From an uncultured Flavobacteriales bacterium (lineage in GTDB: Bacteria > Bacteroidota > Bacteroidia > Flavobacteriales_D > Crocinitomicaceae), in NCBI GenBank assembly GCA_905478665.1, contig CAJQJL010000030.1, forward strand, positions 1-63,023: a stretch of DNA of 63,023 nt, in the 5' to 3' direction. The position numbers and the translations under genes were made by a program. Under the pieces are notes generated by a model, which was not told the origin of the DNA, made no database searches, and saw nothing but the letters and a program-made list of their open reading frames with translations. Each line of letters starts with the position of its first letter. Position 1 is the first letter of the stretch. Shown here piece by piece: positions 18,098 to 27,392 of this stretch.

Positions 18098-18357
18098 AAC
18101 AATAGCATTCCATTGTCATTTTGGCCTATAATCGCGTATCAAATTATCCGAACTGTGCTCAATTCTAATCTCCCACATTTAAGGCTCCCTAAAAAGTACA
18201 AATCAGTTTTACAGCCGCAGTCCATGGTCGTTACAAGAACATTCTTTCAATTGTCGAACAGTAGACTCAACTTCATTTTTAGTATACCTATTGATTATTA
18301 TTATCTTGGTCTTTTAATAGCTCAGAGAAGTCAAACTTGAATATTCTGCCCGCACAA
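18098..18357. other. Gap between glycosyltransferase genes, possible gene remnant
   Basis: About 260 bases separate the GT56 gene from the next glycosyltransferase, whereas all upstream genes of this operon overlap. A 75-codon frame (18113-18340) exists but shows no family signature. Codon use is not convincing and no terminator hairpin or promoter is obvious. It may be the remnant of a deleted gene or an untranslated segment with a promoter I cannot see. Confidence 0.4.
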
Positions 18358-19263
18358 ATGGAAGAGGAAGCACACATATCGATTATCATTCCAACGTTTA
18401 ATCGTGCGTCCATTATTGGCATTACACTCGACTCTATTCTGGCACAAACCTACGCTAATTGGGAGTGTATCGTTGTCGATGACGGATCAACAGACGCAAC
18501 GGAAGAATTACTTCAAAAATATATGCTCGATGACAGGTTTCAGTTTATCAAAAACAACCGATCGAAAGGCGCTCCAGGAGCTAGAAATACAGGTCTGCTT
18601 AAAGCCACTGGGGAATTCATCTTTTTCTTTGACTCAGACAACTCAATGGAACCCAACACACTGCAGGTTCTAGCTGATGAAATTAGAGAGCATAGGGTTG
18701 ATGTTTGTGTGTGTTATGCAAATGTTGTCAACGAGGATGGCAAGAAGGTCAGTGAATTTACATGGAATAGTTTTGGTGACATCTCAGAGAAATTGATTTC
18801 TGGAGAAACATATGTTGACTACAATATCGCGCTTATTAGAAAAACAGCTATTGATGCCATTGGATTGACCGATGAAGATTGTCCATCATTTCAAGAGTGG
18901 GATACACATTTGCGTTTAAGTCAGCAGTGTACGTATCACACCGAAAAGGAATTCCTAATCAACTATTTAAAGGGAGAAACGGGAACCATTTCCAGTGATA
19001 AAAACAAAGCTGTTGAAGGATATTATTACATTTTGAATAAGCATCAGGAAATTTTTAAGAAGTACCCAGAAGCGTTCAAAAATCAAGGTTTGGAATTGAT
19101 TGCTACTGCAAAAATCGCAGAGAACCCTGAACTTATGGCTGAGGTTAAAGAGAAACTCAATGATCTCATTCCTGGTTTTAAAAAACACTTATTAAGGACT
19201 CAACTCAAAAGTACAAAGGCGGGAATCACAGGTAGGCTAAAGTCTATTCTGAAGAAGAAATAA
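18358..19263 (+). CDS. Family 2 glycosyltransferase
   Basis: An inverting GT-A fold transferase of 301 residues. The start is placed at ATG 18358, right before the first strand ISIIIPTFNRAS; a TTG at 18337 would add seven residues. Visible are the nucleotide-binding VVDDGSTDATEELL, GAPGARNTGLLKATGEF and the metal-binding DSDN motif (FFFDSDNS), the usual DxD equivalent. A QEWDTHLRLS segment holds the likely catalytic Asp/Glu. Donor and acceptor sugars are unknown. It stands 120 bp before the cupin gene, so it may end the first operon. Confidence 0.93.
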   Translation: MEEEAHISIIIPTFNRASIIGITLDSILAQTYANWECIVVDDGSTDATEELLQKYMLDDRFQFIKNNRSKGAPGARNTGLLKATGEFIFFFDSDNSMEPNTLQVLADEIREHRVDVCVCYANVVNEDGKKVSEFTWNSFGDISEKLISGETYVDYNIALIRKTAIDAIGLTDEDCPSFQEWDTHLRLSQQCTYHTEKEFLINYLKGETGTISSDKNKAVEGYYYILNKHQEIFKKYPEAFKNQGLELIATAKIAENPELMAEVKEKLNDLIPGFKKHLLRTQLKSTKAGITGRLKSILKKK

Positions 19264-19383
19264 CAGCAACGGATTTTACTCCTTGAAAAAGTCTATTGCA
19301 CAGCACCTCACTCATTGAAATCGTAGAATATTCACTACCTTAACCGCTGGATTTAAATAGCAGCCTATACTGTAATTCAAAAA

Positions 19384-19824
19384 ATGATTGAAAGGATAAA
19401 TTATAAGGATTTGAATTTAGCCACGGTGATTCGCCATCAATTCAAAAAAGAAGGCGTGGAGTTCTTTACAGACGATGAATCACCAATGCAAATCGGGTAC
19501 ATGAACCGAGATGAAAATTACTTCATCAAACCGCATGTTCACAACGAAGTCGAGCGCAAGGTTATGAATACACACGAAGTGCTCTACATTAAATCTGGAA
19601 AAGTACGGATCGATTTCTACACCGACGAACAAGCATATATTGAGAGTACTGTTGTGCAGGAAGGCGATGTCATATTACTCGCTGACGGAGGGCATGGTTT
19701 CAAAATGCTTGAACCATCAGAAATTATAGAAGTAAAACAAGGCCCTTATGTAGGAGAACTGGATAAGATTCGATTTGATGCTGTCGAAGAAAATTATGTT
19801 CAAATAAGAGAAGAAAAAATATAG
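19384..19824 (+). CDS. Cupin-fold protein
   Basis: The 146-residue product is a single-domain cupin: metal-ligand motif KPHVHN (about 55-60), [15 protein letters not shown], then [17 protein letters not shown] with the second-motif His. Such proteins accompany nucleotide-sugar genes as isomerases, epimerases or sugar-binding accessory proteins. It ends one base before gmd, so it is co-expressed with GDP-perosamine synthesis and might act on the same keto-sugar or on a neighbouring product. It is not a typical RmlC epimerase (too short, His/Asp catalytic pair not evident). Function unassigned. Confidence 0.78.
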   Translation: MIERINYKDLNLATVIRHQFKKEGVEFFTDDESPMQIGYMNRDENYFIKPHVHNEVERKVMNTHEVLYIKSGKVRIDFYTDEQAYIESTVVQEGDVILLADGGHGFKMLEPSEIIEVKQGPYVGELDKIRFDAVEENYVQIREEKI

Positions 19825-19825
19825 A

Positions 19826-20938
19826 ATGAAAAAAGCACTTATTACAGGAATTACAGGACAAGATGGAGCTTATTTAGCCGAATTTCTTTTATCAAAAGGA
19901 TATGAAGTCCATGGGATAAAACGGAGAAGTTCATTGTTTAATACAGAGCGGATTGATCATTTATTTCAAGACCCTCATGAGGAAGGGGTTCGTTTGTTCC
20001 TTCACTATGGAGATCTTACTGACTCAATGAACCTCACACGGATTATTAAACAAGTTGAACCAGATGAAATCTACAACCTAGGTGCAATGTCACATGTATG
20101 GGTTAGTTTTGAAATGCCAGAATACTCAGCCGATGTAGATGCGCTAGGAACATTACGGATTTTAGAAGCTGTAAGGCTACTTGGTTTTGGAGACAAGACA
20201 AAAATTTATCAGGCCTCGACTTCTGAATTGTATGGTAAAGTCCAAGAAGTTCCGCAAACAGAAAAAACACCTTTCTACCCTCGTTCACCATATGGTGTGG
20301 CAAAAATTTATGGCTATTGGATCACTGTAAACTATCGAGAAGCATACAATATGTTCGCATGTAACGGGATTCTCTTTAACCATGAATCACCGACAAGAGG
20401 AGAGACCTTTGTAACTCGAAAAATTACACGTGCTGTTGCCAAGATTGTGTTGGGAATAGACGAAGTCTTATTTCTTGGAAATTTGGATGCGAAAAGAGAT
20501 TGGGGACATGCAAAAGACTATGTCATTGCCATGTGGAAGATGCTTCAGCAAGAAGTTGCTGAAGATTATGTGATTGCCACTGGCGTAACCACAACCGTTC
20601 GTGATTTTGTCATTAAATCTTTTAGAGAAGTCGGTGTTGAAATATATTTTGAAGGAGAAGCAGAAAACGAGGTAGCGAAAGTGAAATCGTGCTCTGATCC
20701 GGAATTTCAGTTGGAATTGGATTCTACAATTCTAAAAGTTGATCCCGAATACTATCGTCCTACAGAAGTTGATTTGTTAATTGGAGATCCTTCCAAGGCA
20801 CATCGTCAGCTAGATTGGAAACCAGAATATGACTTGGACGCAATCGTTAAAGAAATGGTCGCATCCGATGTCGCTCTCTACAAAAAAGAACTGGATTCAA
20901 AAAGCAGGGGACATAAAGTTAATTTGGCTAAAGAGTAA
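19826..20938 (+). CDS. gmd: GDP-mannose 4,6-dehydratase
   Basis: Gmd turns GDP-D-mannose into GDP-4-keto-6-deoxymannose with tightly bound NADP. The 370-residue SDR-type protein has the Rossmann motif [10 protein letters not shown] (8-17), the catalytic Ser/Thr-Glu in STSELYG (131-137), Tyr156 and Lys160 of YxxxK (SPYGVAK) and the family segment [27 protein letters not shown] is also diagnostic. One odd point is an [10 protein letters not shown] stretch where most homologues have AQSHV, a conservative change near the cofactor. The next gene, six bases on, is a perosamine-synthase-like aminotransferase, so the product is most likely used for GDP-perosamine rather than GDP-fucose; no GDP-fucose synthase is present. 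Confidence 0.96.
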   Translation: MKKALITGITGQDGAYLAEFLLSKGYEVHGIKRRSSLFNTERIDHLFQDPHEEGVRLFLHYGDLTDSMNLTRIIKQVEPDEIYNLGAMSHVWVSFEMPEYSADVDALGTLRILEAVRLLGFGDKTKIYQASTSELYGKVQEVPQTEKTPFYPRSPYGVAKIYGYWITVNYREAYNMFACNGILFNHESPTRGETFVTRKITRAVAKIVLGIDEVLFLGNLDAKRDWGHAKDYVIAMWKMLQQEVAEDYVIATGVTTTVRDFVIKSFREVGVEIYFEGEAENEVAKVKSCSDPEFQLELDSTILKVDPEYYRPTEVDLLIGDPSKAHRQLDWKPEYDLDAIVKEMVASDVALYKKELDSKSRGHKVNLAKE

Positions 20939-20944
20939 ACTATT

Positions 20945-22060
20945 ATGATCCCTGTCAATACACCTCTACTAGGTTCAAAAGAACGCGAATACTTGATCAA
21001 TTGCATTGAAACAGGTTGGATTTCTTCGGAAGGGCCGTATGTCACAGAATTCGAAACTAAGATGGCAGCTTTTTCAGGGCGCGAACGTGGAATTGCCGTT
21101 TGTAATGGTACTGCTGCTTTGGAAATCGCAGTTAGAGCCATTGGAATTAAGGAGGGGGATGAAGTCATTATCCCAACTTTTACCATTATTTCCCCCGCTC
21201 AAGCTGTTTCAAAACTAGGTGCTAAACCAATATTGGTAGACAGCGATCCTTTGACATGGAATATGGATGTCTCGCAAATTGAGGCTAAAATCACTTCAAA
21301 AACGAAAGCAATTATTGTGGTTCATATTTATGGACTTCCAGTAGACTTAGACCCTGTTCTTGCACTTTGTAAGAAACATGATCTCAAATTAATTGAAGAT
21401 GCTGCAGAGATGCACGGACAGACATATAAAGGCAAACCTTGCGGATCTTTCGGCGATGCAAGTATTTTTAGCTTCTACCCAAACAAACACATTACAACGG
21501 GTGAAGGTGGAATGGTTGTAACGAACAGTGATGAAATTGCAGAGAAGTGCAGAAGTTACAGAAACCTATGTTTCAAGCCTGAGCAGCGATTTGTTCACGA
21601 CGAAATAGGCTGGAATTATAGAATGACGAACCTTCAGGCTGCATTAGGAGTAGCACAGCTAGAGCGGATTGATGAATTTGTTACCAAGAAACGCTGGATA
21701 GGTAAATTGTACGATGAATTACTGCAAGAGCTCCATGACAAAATTGAGATACCAATCGCGAATACTGATTATGCTGAAAACATATACTGGGTTTATGGAA
21801 TCGTGTTGAAAGATTCAGTTCCAATGAACGCGAAGGAAATAATGACAAAGCTTGCCGAACGTGGAATTGGATCTAGGCCATTCTTCTATCCTATGCATTT
21901 ACAACCCGTCTACAACAAACAAGGTTGGTATGAGAATGAATCTTACCCTGTTGCGGAAAAAATGGCAGAACGTGGATTCTATGTCCCCAGTGGAATGGCA
22001 CTTACGGAAGATAACATCTATGAAGTTGTGAAAAACCTTAAAGAGATTCTCGCGGAATAG
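20945..22060 (+). CDS. GDP-perosamine synthase-like aminotransferase
   Basis: A 371-residue DegT-family PLP enzyme beginning MIPVNTPLLG, close in style to RfbE/Per. Signature parts are CNGTAALEIAV, EGDEVIIPTFT, VVHIYGLPVDLDPV, EDAAEMHG (Asp152) and SFYPNKHITTGEGGM with PLP Lys181, then WNYRMTNLQAALGVAQLERID. GDP-perosamine synthase aminates GDP-4-keto-6-deoxymannose, exactly the product of the upstream gmd, which strongly supports the assignment. Perosamine is a known O-antigen monomer, often N-acylated; the acyltransferase could be one of those in the window. It is only about a quarter to a third identical by eye to the aminotransferase at 14643, so not a recent duplicate. Confidence 0.85.
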   Translation: MIPVNTPLLGSKEREYLINCIETGWISSEGPYVTEFETKMAAFSGRERGIAVCNGTAALEIAVRAIGIKEGDEVIIPTFTIISPAQAVSKLGAKPILVDSDPLTWNMDVSQIEAKITSKTKAIIVVHIYGLPVDLDPVLALCKKHDLKLIEDAAEMHGQTYKGKPCGSFGDASIFSFYPNKHITTGEGGMVVTNSDEIAEKCRSYRNLCFKPEQRFVHDEIGWNYRMTNLQAALGVAQLERIDEFVTKKRWIGKLYDELLQELHDKIEIPIANTDYAENIYWVYGIVLKDSVPMNAKEIMTKLAERGIGSRPFFYPMHLQPVYNKQGWYENESYPVAEKMAERGFYVPSGMALTEDNIYEVVKNLKEILAE

Positions 22061-22063
22061 GGC

Positions 22064-23467
22064 ATGCTATTTAACAGCTTCATATTTATTGGGCTTGTCA
22101 TTGCTACCTTTTTGCTCTACTATATTCCTCGGTTTAGCAAATTCCAAGTACACCTACTAATACTTACGAGTCTAGTTTTTTACTCTTGGCACAACCCTAT
22201 TCTGTTGCTCCTATTACTTGGGTCAGCGGGTATTAACATCCTTTCCAGTTACTATGTCGTATACGGAAACCCAGATAGGCGGAAGACTCTTGCGATAGCT
22301 GGCGTCGCTTCCAATTTACTTATTCTTTCATTTTTCAAGTACAGTGGATTACTGGCTGGCACCTTTTCTTTCAATGAAGATATTGGTGAATTTCTATTAA
22401 CGATTCCGCTTCCCATTGGAATTTCATTCTTTACATTTCAAGGAATTAGTCTAGTTGTTGATGTCTTCAAAGAACGACACCATGAAAATGAATCAATTGT
22501 CTCGAAATCATTGGCAACGCATGCTCGAAAAACGCTGTTCTTTATCTCGTTTTTTCCTCAATTAGTCGCTGGCCCAATTGTTAAGGCGCATGATTTCCTG
22601 CCACAGATAAAGACCAAATATTTAAAAGACGTCCGATGGGACTTGGTGTTCAAAAGCGTTGTTCTCGGCTATTTCCTAAAAATGGTTGTAGCGGATAACC
22701 TGAAGGATTATACCTTCTGGATTGAATATCCCTTCTTTCTTAAAAAGGACACAATCACACTGCTGACAATGCTATTTGGATACTCCTGTCAAATATTCGC
22801 TGACTTCGCTGGATACTCCTTGATCGCAATTGGAATTTCGAGGATGTTTGGCTACAATTTAAAGGACAATTTCAACTTTCCTTATATCGCATCTTCATTT
22901 CGTGAGTTCTGGAAACGGTGGCATATTTCCTTATCATCATTTCTTCAGGAGTATTTGTATATCCCCCTCGGTGGTAACAGAAAAGGGAAATACAGGACCT
23001 ACATCAATTTGATGATTACAATGGTGCTAGGAGGCCTGTGGCACGGTGCAGCATGGAGTTATGCTGTATGGGGAGCTTTTCATGGTATTGCATTGGCAGT
23101 CGAACGATTTCTTACAGATCGCATCACTATCAAAGCAGGGCGTTTCATAATCGTTATTAAACGACTCATGGTTTTTGTCTTCATCACTTTCGCTTGGCTC
23201 CTATTCAAACTACCCGAATTCACCCACGTCATTGAATATTTCAAAGCACTCTACACCAATGCTTCTTTACACTTTGACATTACCATATGTACTAGAATTC
23301 TTGTGTATTCATCGCCCATTTTCATTTATCATGCACTCTATCTACTGAAGAAGAAAAAGTATGAAAAGGTCATCAATAAGTACAGTTATGCATTTTACGG
23401 CGTAATGCTATTTTTAATTGTCACGAACAGCGGAATACCTGGCAGCTTTATTTATTTCCAATTTTAA
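22064..23467 (+). CDS. MBOAT family O-acyltransferase (AlgI-like)
   Basis: A membrane-bound acyltransferase of 467 residues with around eleven helices. Family blocks: LPIGISFFTFQGISLVVDVF near 118, FFPQLVAGPIVKA near 164, REFWKRWHISLSSFLQEYLYIPLGG near 283 and GLWHGAAW with the catalytic-type His near 322. AlgI-type proteins move acyl groups across the inner membrane for transfer to polysaccharide by a periplasmic partner. The partner is likely the next gene, an SGNH-like protein five bases downstream. A second MBOAT/SGNH pair lies on the opposite strand at 27393-29784. Confidence 0.95.
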   Translation: MLFNSFIFIGLVIATFLLYYIPRFSKFQVHLLILTSLVFYSWHNPILLLLLLGSAGINILSSYYVVYGNPDRRKTLAIAGVASNLLILSFFKYSGLLAGTFSFNEDIGEFLLTIPLPIGISFFTFQGISLVVDVFKERHHENESIVSKSLATHARKTLFFISFFPQLVAGPIVKAHDFLPQIKTKYLKDVRWDLVFKSVVLGYFLKMVVADNLKDYTFWIEYPFFLKKDTITLLTMLFGYSCQIFADFAGYSLIAIGISRMFGYNLKDNFNFPYIASSFREFWKRWHISLSSFLQEYLYIPLGGNRKGKYRTYINLMITMVLGGLWHGAAWSYAVWGAFHGIALAVERFLTDRITIKAGRFIIVIKRLMVFVFITFAWLLFKLPEFTHVIEYFKALYTNASLHFDITICTRILVYSSPIFIYHALYLLKKKKYEKVINKYSYAFYGVMLFLIVTNSGIPGSFIYFQF

Positions 23468-23472
23468 AATCA

Positions 23473-24360
23473 ATGATTAAAAAATCCATTTTCGTTGCTT
23501 TCATCTTATTTGCCCTTTGGACGGCATTTCTTGTGCTGAAACCGAATGCGAGCGTATCTCAGCATGTCTGGCAAGAAAATGTGATAACCGCTGAACAATA
23601 CCTGTACGACGTAGACTATATTCCCAACGTTATTGTAGGATCCTCGCTTTCAGAGCGTATAATCACCGACAGTCTGCCTGAATTCTTTAGTCTTGCTTTC
23701 GGTGGACAAAGTATCTACGACGGACTGGAAATTCTAGCGCAAAAAAAGAAACTTCCAAAACGTGTCTTTATTGAAATCAATCTCGTGCAAAAGTTTGAGA
23801 ATACGACCTTTAAAGAAATCATTTCTTCTCCAATAATGAACCAATTAAAAGCAAATGTGGTGACCTTCAGATCGGACAAACAACCGCTAGCTTTTATAGG
23901 GAACTACCTTTCGGCATTTGTGGGAAAGGTTCATGGCAAAATTGTACCTCCAAAAACGGAAGAATCCGATGATGAATCAAAAGCTACGAGCCCATTGGGA
24001 GAAGATTTTTTCAAGACAATGTTAGACATTCGAAAGAAGAACTATTCGATCACCGTCAAAAAAACAGTACTTGATAAACAGATCGCCAAACTGAAAACAT
24101 ACATCAATTATCTCCGGTCCAAAAATGTAGAAATCGTGTTTTTTGAAATGCCCGTTCACCCTGATATTATTAACTTTGAGCGTGCAGTTCAAATCAGAAA
24201 TAAGATGAACAACGAATTTAAAGGTGATCACTATCAATTCATCTCCTTACCAGAGAATCTTGAAGACTATCACACAAGTGATGGCACCCATTTAAATGAT
24301 GAGGACGCGGTAATTTTTACGCAGTATTTAAAAAGCCAAATTCAGCGGATTTCAGAATGA
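23473..24360 (+). CDS. SGNH-hydrolase-like periplasmic protein, partner of MBOAT
   Basis: The 295-residue protein has an N-terminal membrane anchor (about 4-22) and then a periplasmic domain. VIVGSSLSERI (about 53-63) fits the SGNH block I with a candidate nucleophile Ser, and DGTHLND near the C-terminus (Asp270, His273) fits the block V Asp-x-x-His pair. Thus all three catalytic-triad residues seem to be present. In alginate-like systems such a protein transfers the acyl group delivered by the MBOAT onto the glycan. The four-base overlap with the next glycosyltransferase gene places it in the same operon. Confidence 0.8.
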   Translation: MIKKSIFVAFILFALWTAFLVLKPNASVSQHVWQENVITAEQYLYDVDYIPNVIVGSSLSERIITDSLPEFFSLAFGGQSIYDGLEILAQKKKLPKRVFIEINLVQKFENTTFKEIISSPIMNQLKANVVTFRSDKQPLAFIGNYLSAFVGKVHGKIVPPKTEESDDESKATSPLGEDFFKTMLDIRKKNYSITVKKTVLDKQIAKLKTYINYLRSKNVEIVFFEMPVHPDIINFERAVQIRNKMNNEFKGDHYQFISLPENLEDYHTSDGTHLNDEDAVIFTQYLKSQIQRISE

Positions 24361-25505
24361 AAAAGAAAAAAATAGCCTTCATTTTCGCCCTCCCGATTCG
24401 AACCAATCCGATTCTTATTACGATGCCTTTTGGATTGAATATTATTCAGCTTTTAGATCAGCGTGGATATGAAATTGACGTCTACCTGAGTGAATACCGA
24501 AACGACTCGTACGACGGTATTTTTTCCAAAAACGTGAAGGTTCATTTCATCGATCAAAATTATCTTTGGAGGAATAACCCTAATTTAGCTTATTCACTGG
24601 TAACGAAGTACTTCAGACTGAGATCATCGTCAACACTTCGCAATAAATACAGTCATATTTTCGGAACTGGAATGGCAGGAATTACACTGGCTTCTATCCT
24701 GAAAAAATACAATAAAAAAAGTCAGTTTATTTACTTAAATGATGAGTTTCCTATCATTGAAGAAGAATCCATTTGGGTAGACAGCGAAATTGAAAATGCC
24801 TTGAACGCCAACTTTGTCGCAACCCCAGATGAAGCGCGCTATGAGCCTTTGTGCAAACAGATTCCAGGACTGGATAAAATTGAGCATTTTCCTTTGCCAA
24901 ACACTCCGTTAATTGAAGACTTGAAGTCAACGCCAACAATTAACTGGCATGAATATTTTGGAATTTCAAAAGAAAAAAAACTGTTCCTTTCTGCAGGAGG
25001 AATTAATGAGACCTACCTTTTGCCCGAGTTACTAAGGTCAATTAAAGACTGGCCTGAGAACAGTATTCTAATATTGAAAGGGAAAAATGACATTGCCGAA
25101 ATCAGGGAGAAATACAAAGATTTGGATTATCCAAACAAAATCATTTGGAGTTCTGACAGTTTTTCACCTGATGAACTTCATTCGTTGATTCGCTATTGTA
25201 CTGCATCCGTTTGCCTCTACCGTAATGAGAATGAGAACATCTACTACATGGGCAAAAGTTCGGGGAAGTTGATGAGAAGCATAGGACTCGGAAAACCAGT
25301 CATCGCAACAAATTTCCCATCCTTAAATTTTGTTGAAGAGATGGAAATTGGAAAACTTGTAGGTGTTCAAGACGAAATAGGAGAGGCTGTCAACTATATT
25401 ATTCAAAATGAAGCTAAATTAGCCGCAAATTGCATAGAGAAATACCCCGCCATAAGTTTTGAAAAATATTGGGATGTACTCGAAAAAAAACTAAATCTCT
25501 CATGA
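24357..25505 (+). CDS. Glycosyltransferase, GT-B fold (GT4-like)
   Basis: A 382-residue protein with two Rossmann-like halves. The N-terminal half begins KKIAFIFALPIRTNP; the C-terminal half contains KLFLSAGGINETYLLPELL, NSILILKGKND, then ENIYYMGKSSGKLMRSIGLGKPVIATNFPSL, the usual donor-binding region where GT4 enzymes have an acidic motif and a Gly-Pro-rich helix. The E-x7-E signature is not clear, so the family number is tentative. Sugar specificity is unknown. Its end overlaps the FkbM methyltransferase gene by four bases. Confidence 0.82.
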   Translation: MKKKKIAFIFALPIRTNPILITMPFGLNIIQLLDQRGYEIDVYLSEYRNDSYDGIFSKNVKVHFIDQNYLWRNNPNLAYSLVTKYFRLRSSSTLRNKYSHIFGTGMAGITLASILKKYNKKSQFIYLNDEFPIIEEESIWVDSEIENALNANFVATPDEARYEPLCKQIPGLDKIEHFPLPNTPLIEDLKSTPTINWHEYFGISKEKKLFLSAGGINETYLLPELLRSIKDWPENSILILKGKNDIAEIREKYKDLDYPNKIIWSSDSFSPDELHSLIRYCTASVCLYRNENENIYYMGKSSGKLMRSIGLGKPVIATNFPSLNFVEEMEIGKLVGVQDEIGEAVNYIIQNEAKLAANCIEKYPAISFEKYWDVLEKKLNLS

Positions 25506-26251
25506 ATCTAAAAATCAAGGTTTTTATCGCTCGATTTGGTCTCATTGAAGGGTTGAAACTGTACTACAAGTTCCGTTATGGCAAGACAGAATGCTTGCAA
25601 CTCTCCGAATTGAAGCACCCGCTGTATATGACGCCTAACACCATTGACAACAGTAGTTTTCAGGAAATCTTTTTAGATGAAGAATATTCGATCGATTATC
25701 CAAAATTTGAGCATGAGGATCTTTTCATTATTGATGCTGGCGCTAACATCGGTTTCAGTTCAGTCTTCTATGCAAACAAGTTCCCAAAAGCGACTATCGT
25801 TTCCATTGAACCTGATACAGTAAACTTCAATCAACTTGAAAAGAACACAGGTAAATACGAACAGATAAACCTTCGGAAAGGTGCGGTTTGGAATAAAAAT
25901 GTATTTATCGAAGTCGTTGACAAGGGTTGGGGTACGAGGGGCTATATCGTTGAAGAAGTAAAAGAAAAAAGTGACGCCTCCATGACAGGATTTTCAATTT
26001 CTTCACTTATGTCCGATTTCAAAGTTGACAGGATTGATATTTTAAAAATGGACATTGAGGGAAGTGAACAAGAAGTTTTTGAATCGGATTATGAGAACTG
26101 GCTTCCAAAAACCAAATGCATCATTATAGAATTTCACGACCGAATGCGAGAAGGTTCTTCTGCCATTGTTCGTGAAACCATTGCCAAGTATAACTTCTCA
26201 TCCTTTGAAAACGGCGAAAATGTTGTTTTCATCAACCAAGATTTCTCTTAA
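25502..26251 (+). CDS. FkbM family SAM-dependent methyltransferase
   Basis: Start placed at ATG 25502, which gives ATGA overlap with the upstream stop and a 249-residue protein; the longer frame from 25469 would need an unlikely start inside the glycosyltransferase. SAM-binding motif I is IIDAGANIGFSSVFYA (about 75-90), motif II VSIEPDTVNFNQLEKN, and the FkbM-type LKMDIEGSEQEVFES (about 182-196). FkbM enzymes O-methylate sugars or polyketides, here probably a sugar. In ABC-exported O-antigens a terminal O-methyl can be the chain cap recognised by Wzt, a possible role. Its stop shares a TTAA palindrome with the convergent gene. Confidence 0.92.
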   Translation: MNLKIKVFIARFGLIEGLKLYYKFRYGKTECLQLSELKHPLYMTPNTIDNSSFQEIFLDEEYSIDYPKFEHEDLFIIDAGANIGFSSVFYANKFPKATIVSIEPDTVNFNQLEKNTGKYEQINLRKGAVWNKNVFIEVVDKGWGTRGYIVEEVKEKSDASMTGFSISSLMSDFKVDRIDILKMDIEGSEQEVFESDYENWLPKTKCIIIEFHDRMREGSSAIVRETIAKYNFSSFENGENVVFINQDFS

Positions 26252-27153
26252 TTTTTATCTTCCTCTGGAATCGATCTGATATATTCCCTATTACTGATTC
26301 CTCTGGGCGTTTTTACTTTGTACTTGTTCATTAGTTTTGTAATAATCGACCTTACTTTCACCTTCGCGGATAACGGAACCATTCCTTTTATTTTACTTAA
26401 ACCTCCCGCTTTTCTTGCCTGAGAATTGACACCATAAACCTTATTCTCCCAAAGAATATGTTCATAATCACTTTGAAAAGGAATTTCTTTGAAAATTTCT
26501 GTTTCCTCCAACTTCCGAGCGATTACGAACAGATACGATCGTTGTGAATTGATAAGCGTCACCCTATTCTTTATATCATGTGGATCTGAAACTTCATAAT
26601 AAGTCGCGCCATTTAAATCGTCAACATAGAAGTACATTTTTTCCACTTCAAATCCATTCTGTTTGTCAAATATTCTAAAGAACAGCTCAGGGCTGAACTG
26701 ATAAAATCCATGACCGAAAAAGTTATTGGCTGGGGTTATCCCAATATAGTACCCGCCAGTTTGAATCATCTCCATGCAACTCCTTATCGCCGTTGGAAAA
26801 TTAAATACGTGTTCCAATGTTCCGCTATCGATAACCATGCTGAATTTGGATTTCAAATCATCAGAGATGGGTTGATTCAAATCGTGAATAATGGTGGCCG
26901 ATTCATAGTTCGAAGCATCCATTGAATCTACTGTTGTAGCACCAAGCGTCTTGAAAAAATCTTCTGAAAAGCCATTCTCTGGCAATACATCTTGAACCAC
27001 TTCTTTCGATAGCCCATTTTTTACCATCAGGTCCTTCAAGTCCCGCTCTTTCATCTGAATTACCTGCCGACCAATGGTAAGTACCTTTTCAAAATTGAGA
27101 TCCATTTTCTTCGCCTTCAATAAAAGCTTTATTCCGTTTATGTCTAATCCCAA
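26248..27153 (-). CDS. Methyltransferase-like protein with weak SAM motif
   Basis: The 301-residue product reads like a class I methyltransferase in its middle (SMVIDSGTLEHVFNFPTAI, near 101-119, then MEMIQTGGYYIGITPANNF and a FYQFSPELFFRIF block), but the Gly-rich motif I is poor: the region VLTIGRQVIQM near 24-34 has no GxGxG. Start is TTG 27153; the first Met (27105) would remove the first strand. I cannot decide whether it is an active methyltransferase. The C-terminus is basic. It is separated from the upstream gene by 239 bp and so may have its own promoter. Confidence 0.7.
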   Translation of the reverse strand: MGLDINGIKLLLKAKKMDLNFEKVLTIGRQVIQMKERDLKDLMVKNGLSKEVVQDVLPENGFSEDFFKTLGATTVDSMDASNYESATIIHDLNQPISDDLKSKFSMVIDSGTLEHVFNFPTAIRSCMEMIQTGGYYIGITPANNFFGHGFYQFSPELFFRIFDKQNGFEVEKMYFYVDDLNGATYYEVSDPHDIKNRVTLINSQRSYLFVIARKLEETEIFKEIPFQSDYEHILWENKVYGVNSQARKAGGLSKIKGMVPLSAKVKVRSIITKLMNKYKVKTPRGISNREYIRSIPEEDKN

Positions 27154-27392
27154 ATAGAGTATGTTAATCTAGATTATTGTTCCATAACGTTTCTTTAACG
27201 CTATTGACATTAGCCGCAGCCCTAGAAAGCTCTTAGCTAATTGATTAATGTGAATTTACAAATTCCAACATTATTTTTTGTGCTGAAATGTGGTTAAATA
27301 TATCGTGCAACTTTTGAATTCTGCAATTACTCCTAAATTAACAATATTCCATCAGCCAAGGTCAACGTTGATAATTTCGAGGTAAGTAGTTG
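27154..27392. other. Intergenic gap inside minus-strand glycan block
   Basis: This 239-base AT-rich stretch separates the SGNH-like gene from the methyltransferase-like gene on the same strand. I see no coding frame, no terminator hairpin with U-run and no convincing promoter pair. It marks a break in an otherwise tightly packed cluster. Confidence 0.4.

Noticed and set aside
18113..18340. 75-codon frame between two glycosyltransferase genes
   Set aside because: No recognisable domain or start context; treated as intergenic, possibly a remnant.
23473..24360. Plain GDSL lipase
   Set aside because: Membrane anchor, MBOAT gene directly upstream and operon context favour a glycan acyl-transfer partner.
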